DNA of 19,141 nucleotides from Paraglomus occultum. Its lineage: Eukaryota > Glomeromycota > Glomeromycetes > Paraglomerales > Paraglomeraceae. Of this stretch, positions 18,922-19,141 are shown in pieces. Positions within the stretch are counted from its first letter, which is position 1, and each line of letters starts with the position of its first letter. The notes under the pieces are model-generated. The model searched no databases. It saw only the letters and a program-made list of their open reading frames with translations, and was not told the DNA's origin. The position numbers were made by a program, and so were the translations under genes. The DNA lies in assembly GCA_910592205.1 (NCBI GenBank), contig CAJVPJ010000679.1:1-19141 (forward strand), written 5' to 3'.

Positions 18922-19141
18922 TACAGTTGCACCTCCATAAGTGCACCCTCCATAAGTGCACCCCCTCCCTATATGCACACTGTAGCACGGTCCCAAGCTT
19001 GGGACTTAGAGCTAAGTGCACACCCTCCATATTCTGCACGTGCAAGCGATTCCACGTCCCAGATATGCAAAAGTTTCGTTTTTGATACACCAGGAGTTCC
19101 GTTTTTGATAGATCTGCAAGCACCCCAAATTTTGGTTTCGT
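18922..19141 (+). mobile_element. Left end of a TA-flanked DNA transposon, cut by the window edge
   Basis: A TA at 18922-18923 is followed by CAGTTGCACC, a CAG-type end typical of pogo/Tigger-like elements that insert at TA. Two perfect 15-nt tandem copies of CTCCATAAGTGCACC follow at 18933-18947 and 18948-18962, then looser variants (CTCCCTATATGCACA at about 18965, and TGCACACCCTCCAT at about 19017). Such repeated GTGCAC boxes next to the end look like subterminal transposase-binding repeats. GC content rises above that of the flank at this boundary. No transposase is in view, because the rest lies to the right. Confidence 0.5.

Noticed and set aside
1-19141. CRISPR arrays, bacterial operons or phage modules
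   Set aside because: There are no regularly spaced direct repeats and no bacterial gene signatures; the split COX20 gene and STE12 show a fungal nuclear genome.

Overview
The window looks like an AT-rich, transposon-laden nuclear segment of an early-diverging filamentous fungus. Three things point there. The transcription factor at 13819-15405 joins a Ste12 DNA-binding domain to two C2H2 zinc fingers, a fusion known only from non-yeast fungi. The split COX20 gene has short GT-AG introns (63, 73 and 88 nt). The decayed transposons (a MULE with a SWIM finger, and Tc1-like elements) belong to families common in repeat-rich fungi. A mucoromycote such as an arbuscular mycorrhizal (Glomeromycotina) fungus is my best guess, but this is inference. 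Nothing is bacterial: no operons, no Shine-Dalgarno spacing, no CRISPR.

Layout. 1-1040: no gene seen, one short tandem repeat. 1041-3493: a minus-strand MULE transposase relic in at least eight pieces, all in the right order but in shifting frames. 3494-4500: gene-poor, with one possible 52-residue secreted peptide. About 4500-5230: a minus-strand Tc1-like transposase relic. 5621-6296: a short element bounded by degenerate Tc1-type inverted repeats. 6600-6790: an orphan promoter-like stretch. 7249-7341: a 93-nt foldback element with a diverged half-copy at 5483-5503. 7833-8491: COX20 in four exons, the best hidden gene here. 8877-9022: a nested palindrome. 9257-9994: a minus-strand zinc-ribbon/coiled-coil pseudogene head to head with the C-terminal end of a Tc1 transposase. 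About 10110-10302: a possible LINE reverse transcriptase scrap. 11136 onward: a possible transposon end. 11740-11905: a possible tRNA-derived SINE. 13819-15405: the intact STE12-like gene. 15406-18922: mostly non-coding, with a strong inverted repeat behind STE12 and one unexplained open frame at 17838-18086. 18922 to the right edge: the start of a TA-flanked DNA transposon whose body lies outside the window.

The two intact genes are unrelated in job. COX20 assists Cox2 maturation in the mitochondrial inner membrane. STE12 is a nuclear regulator at the end of MAP-kinase pathways for mating, invasive growth and host penetration. Both lie on the plus strand about 5.3 kb apart, as islands among transposon debris, and both carry CCAAT boxes within about 130 nt of the start codon. 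I see no convincing new multi-gene system. The points most worth checking are the COX20 exon model, the zinc-ribbon/coiled-coil family, the foldback family, and the open frame at 17838.
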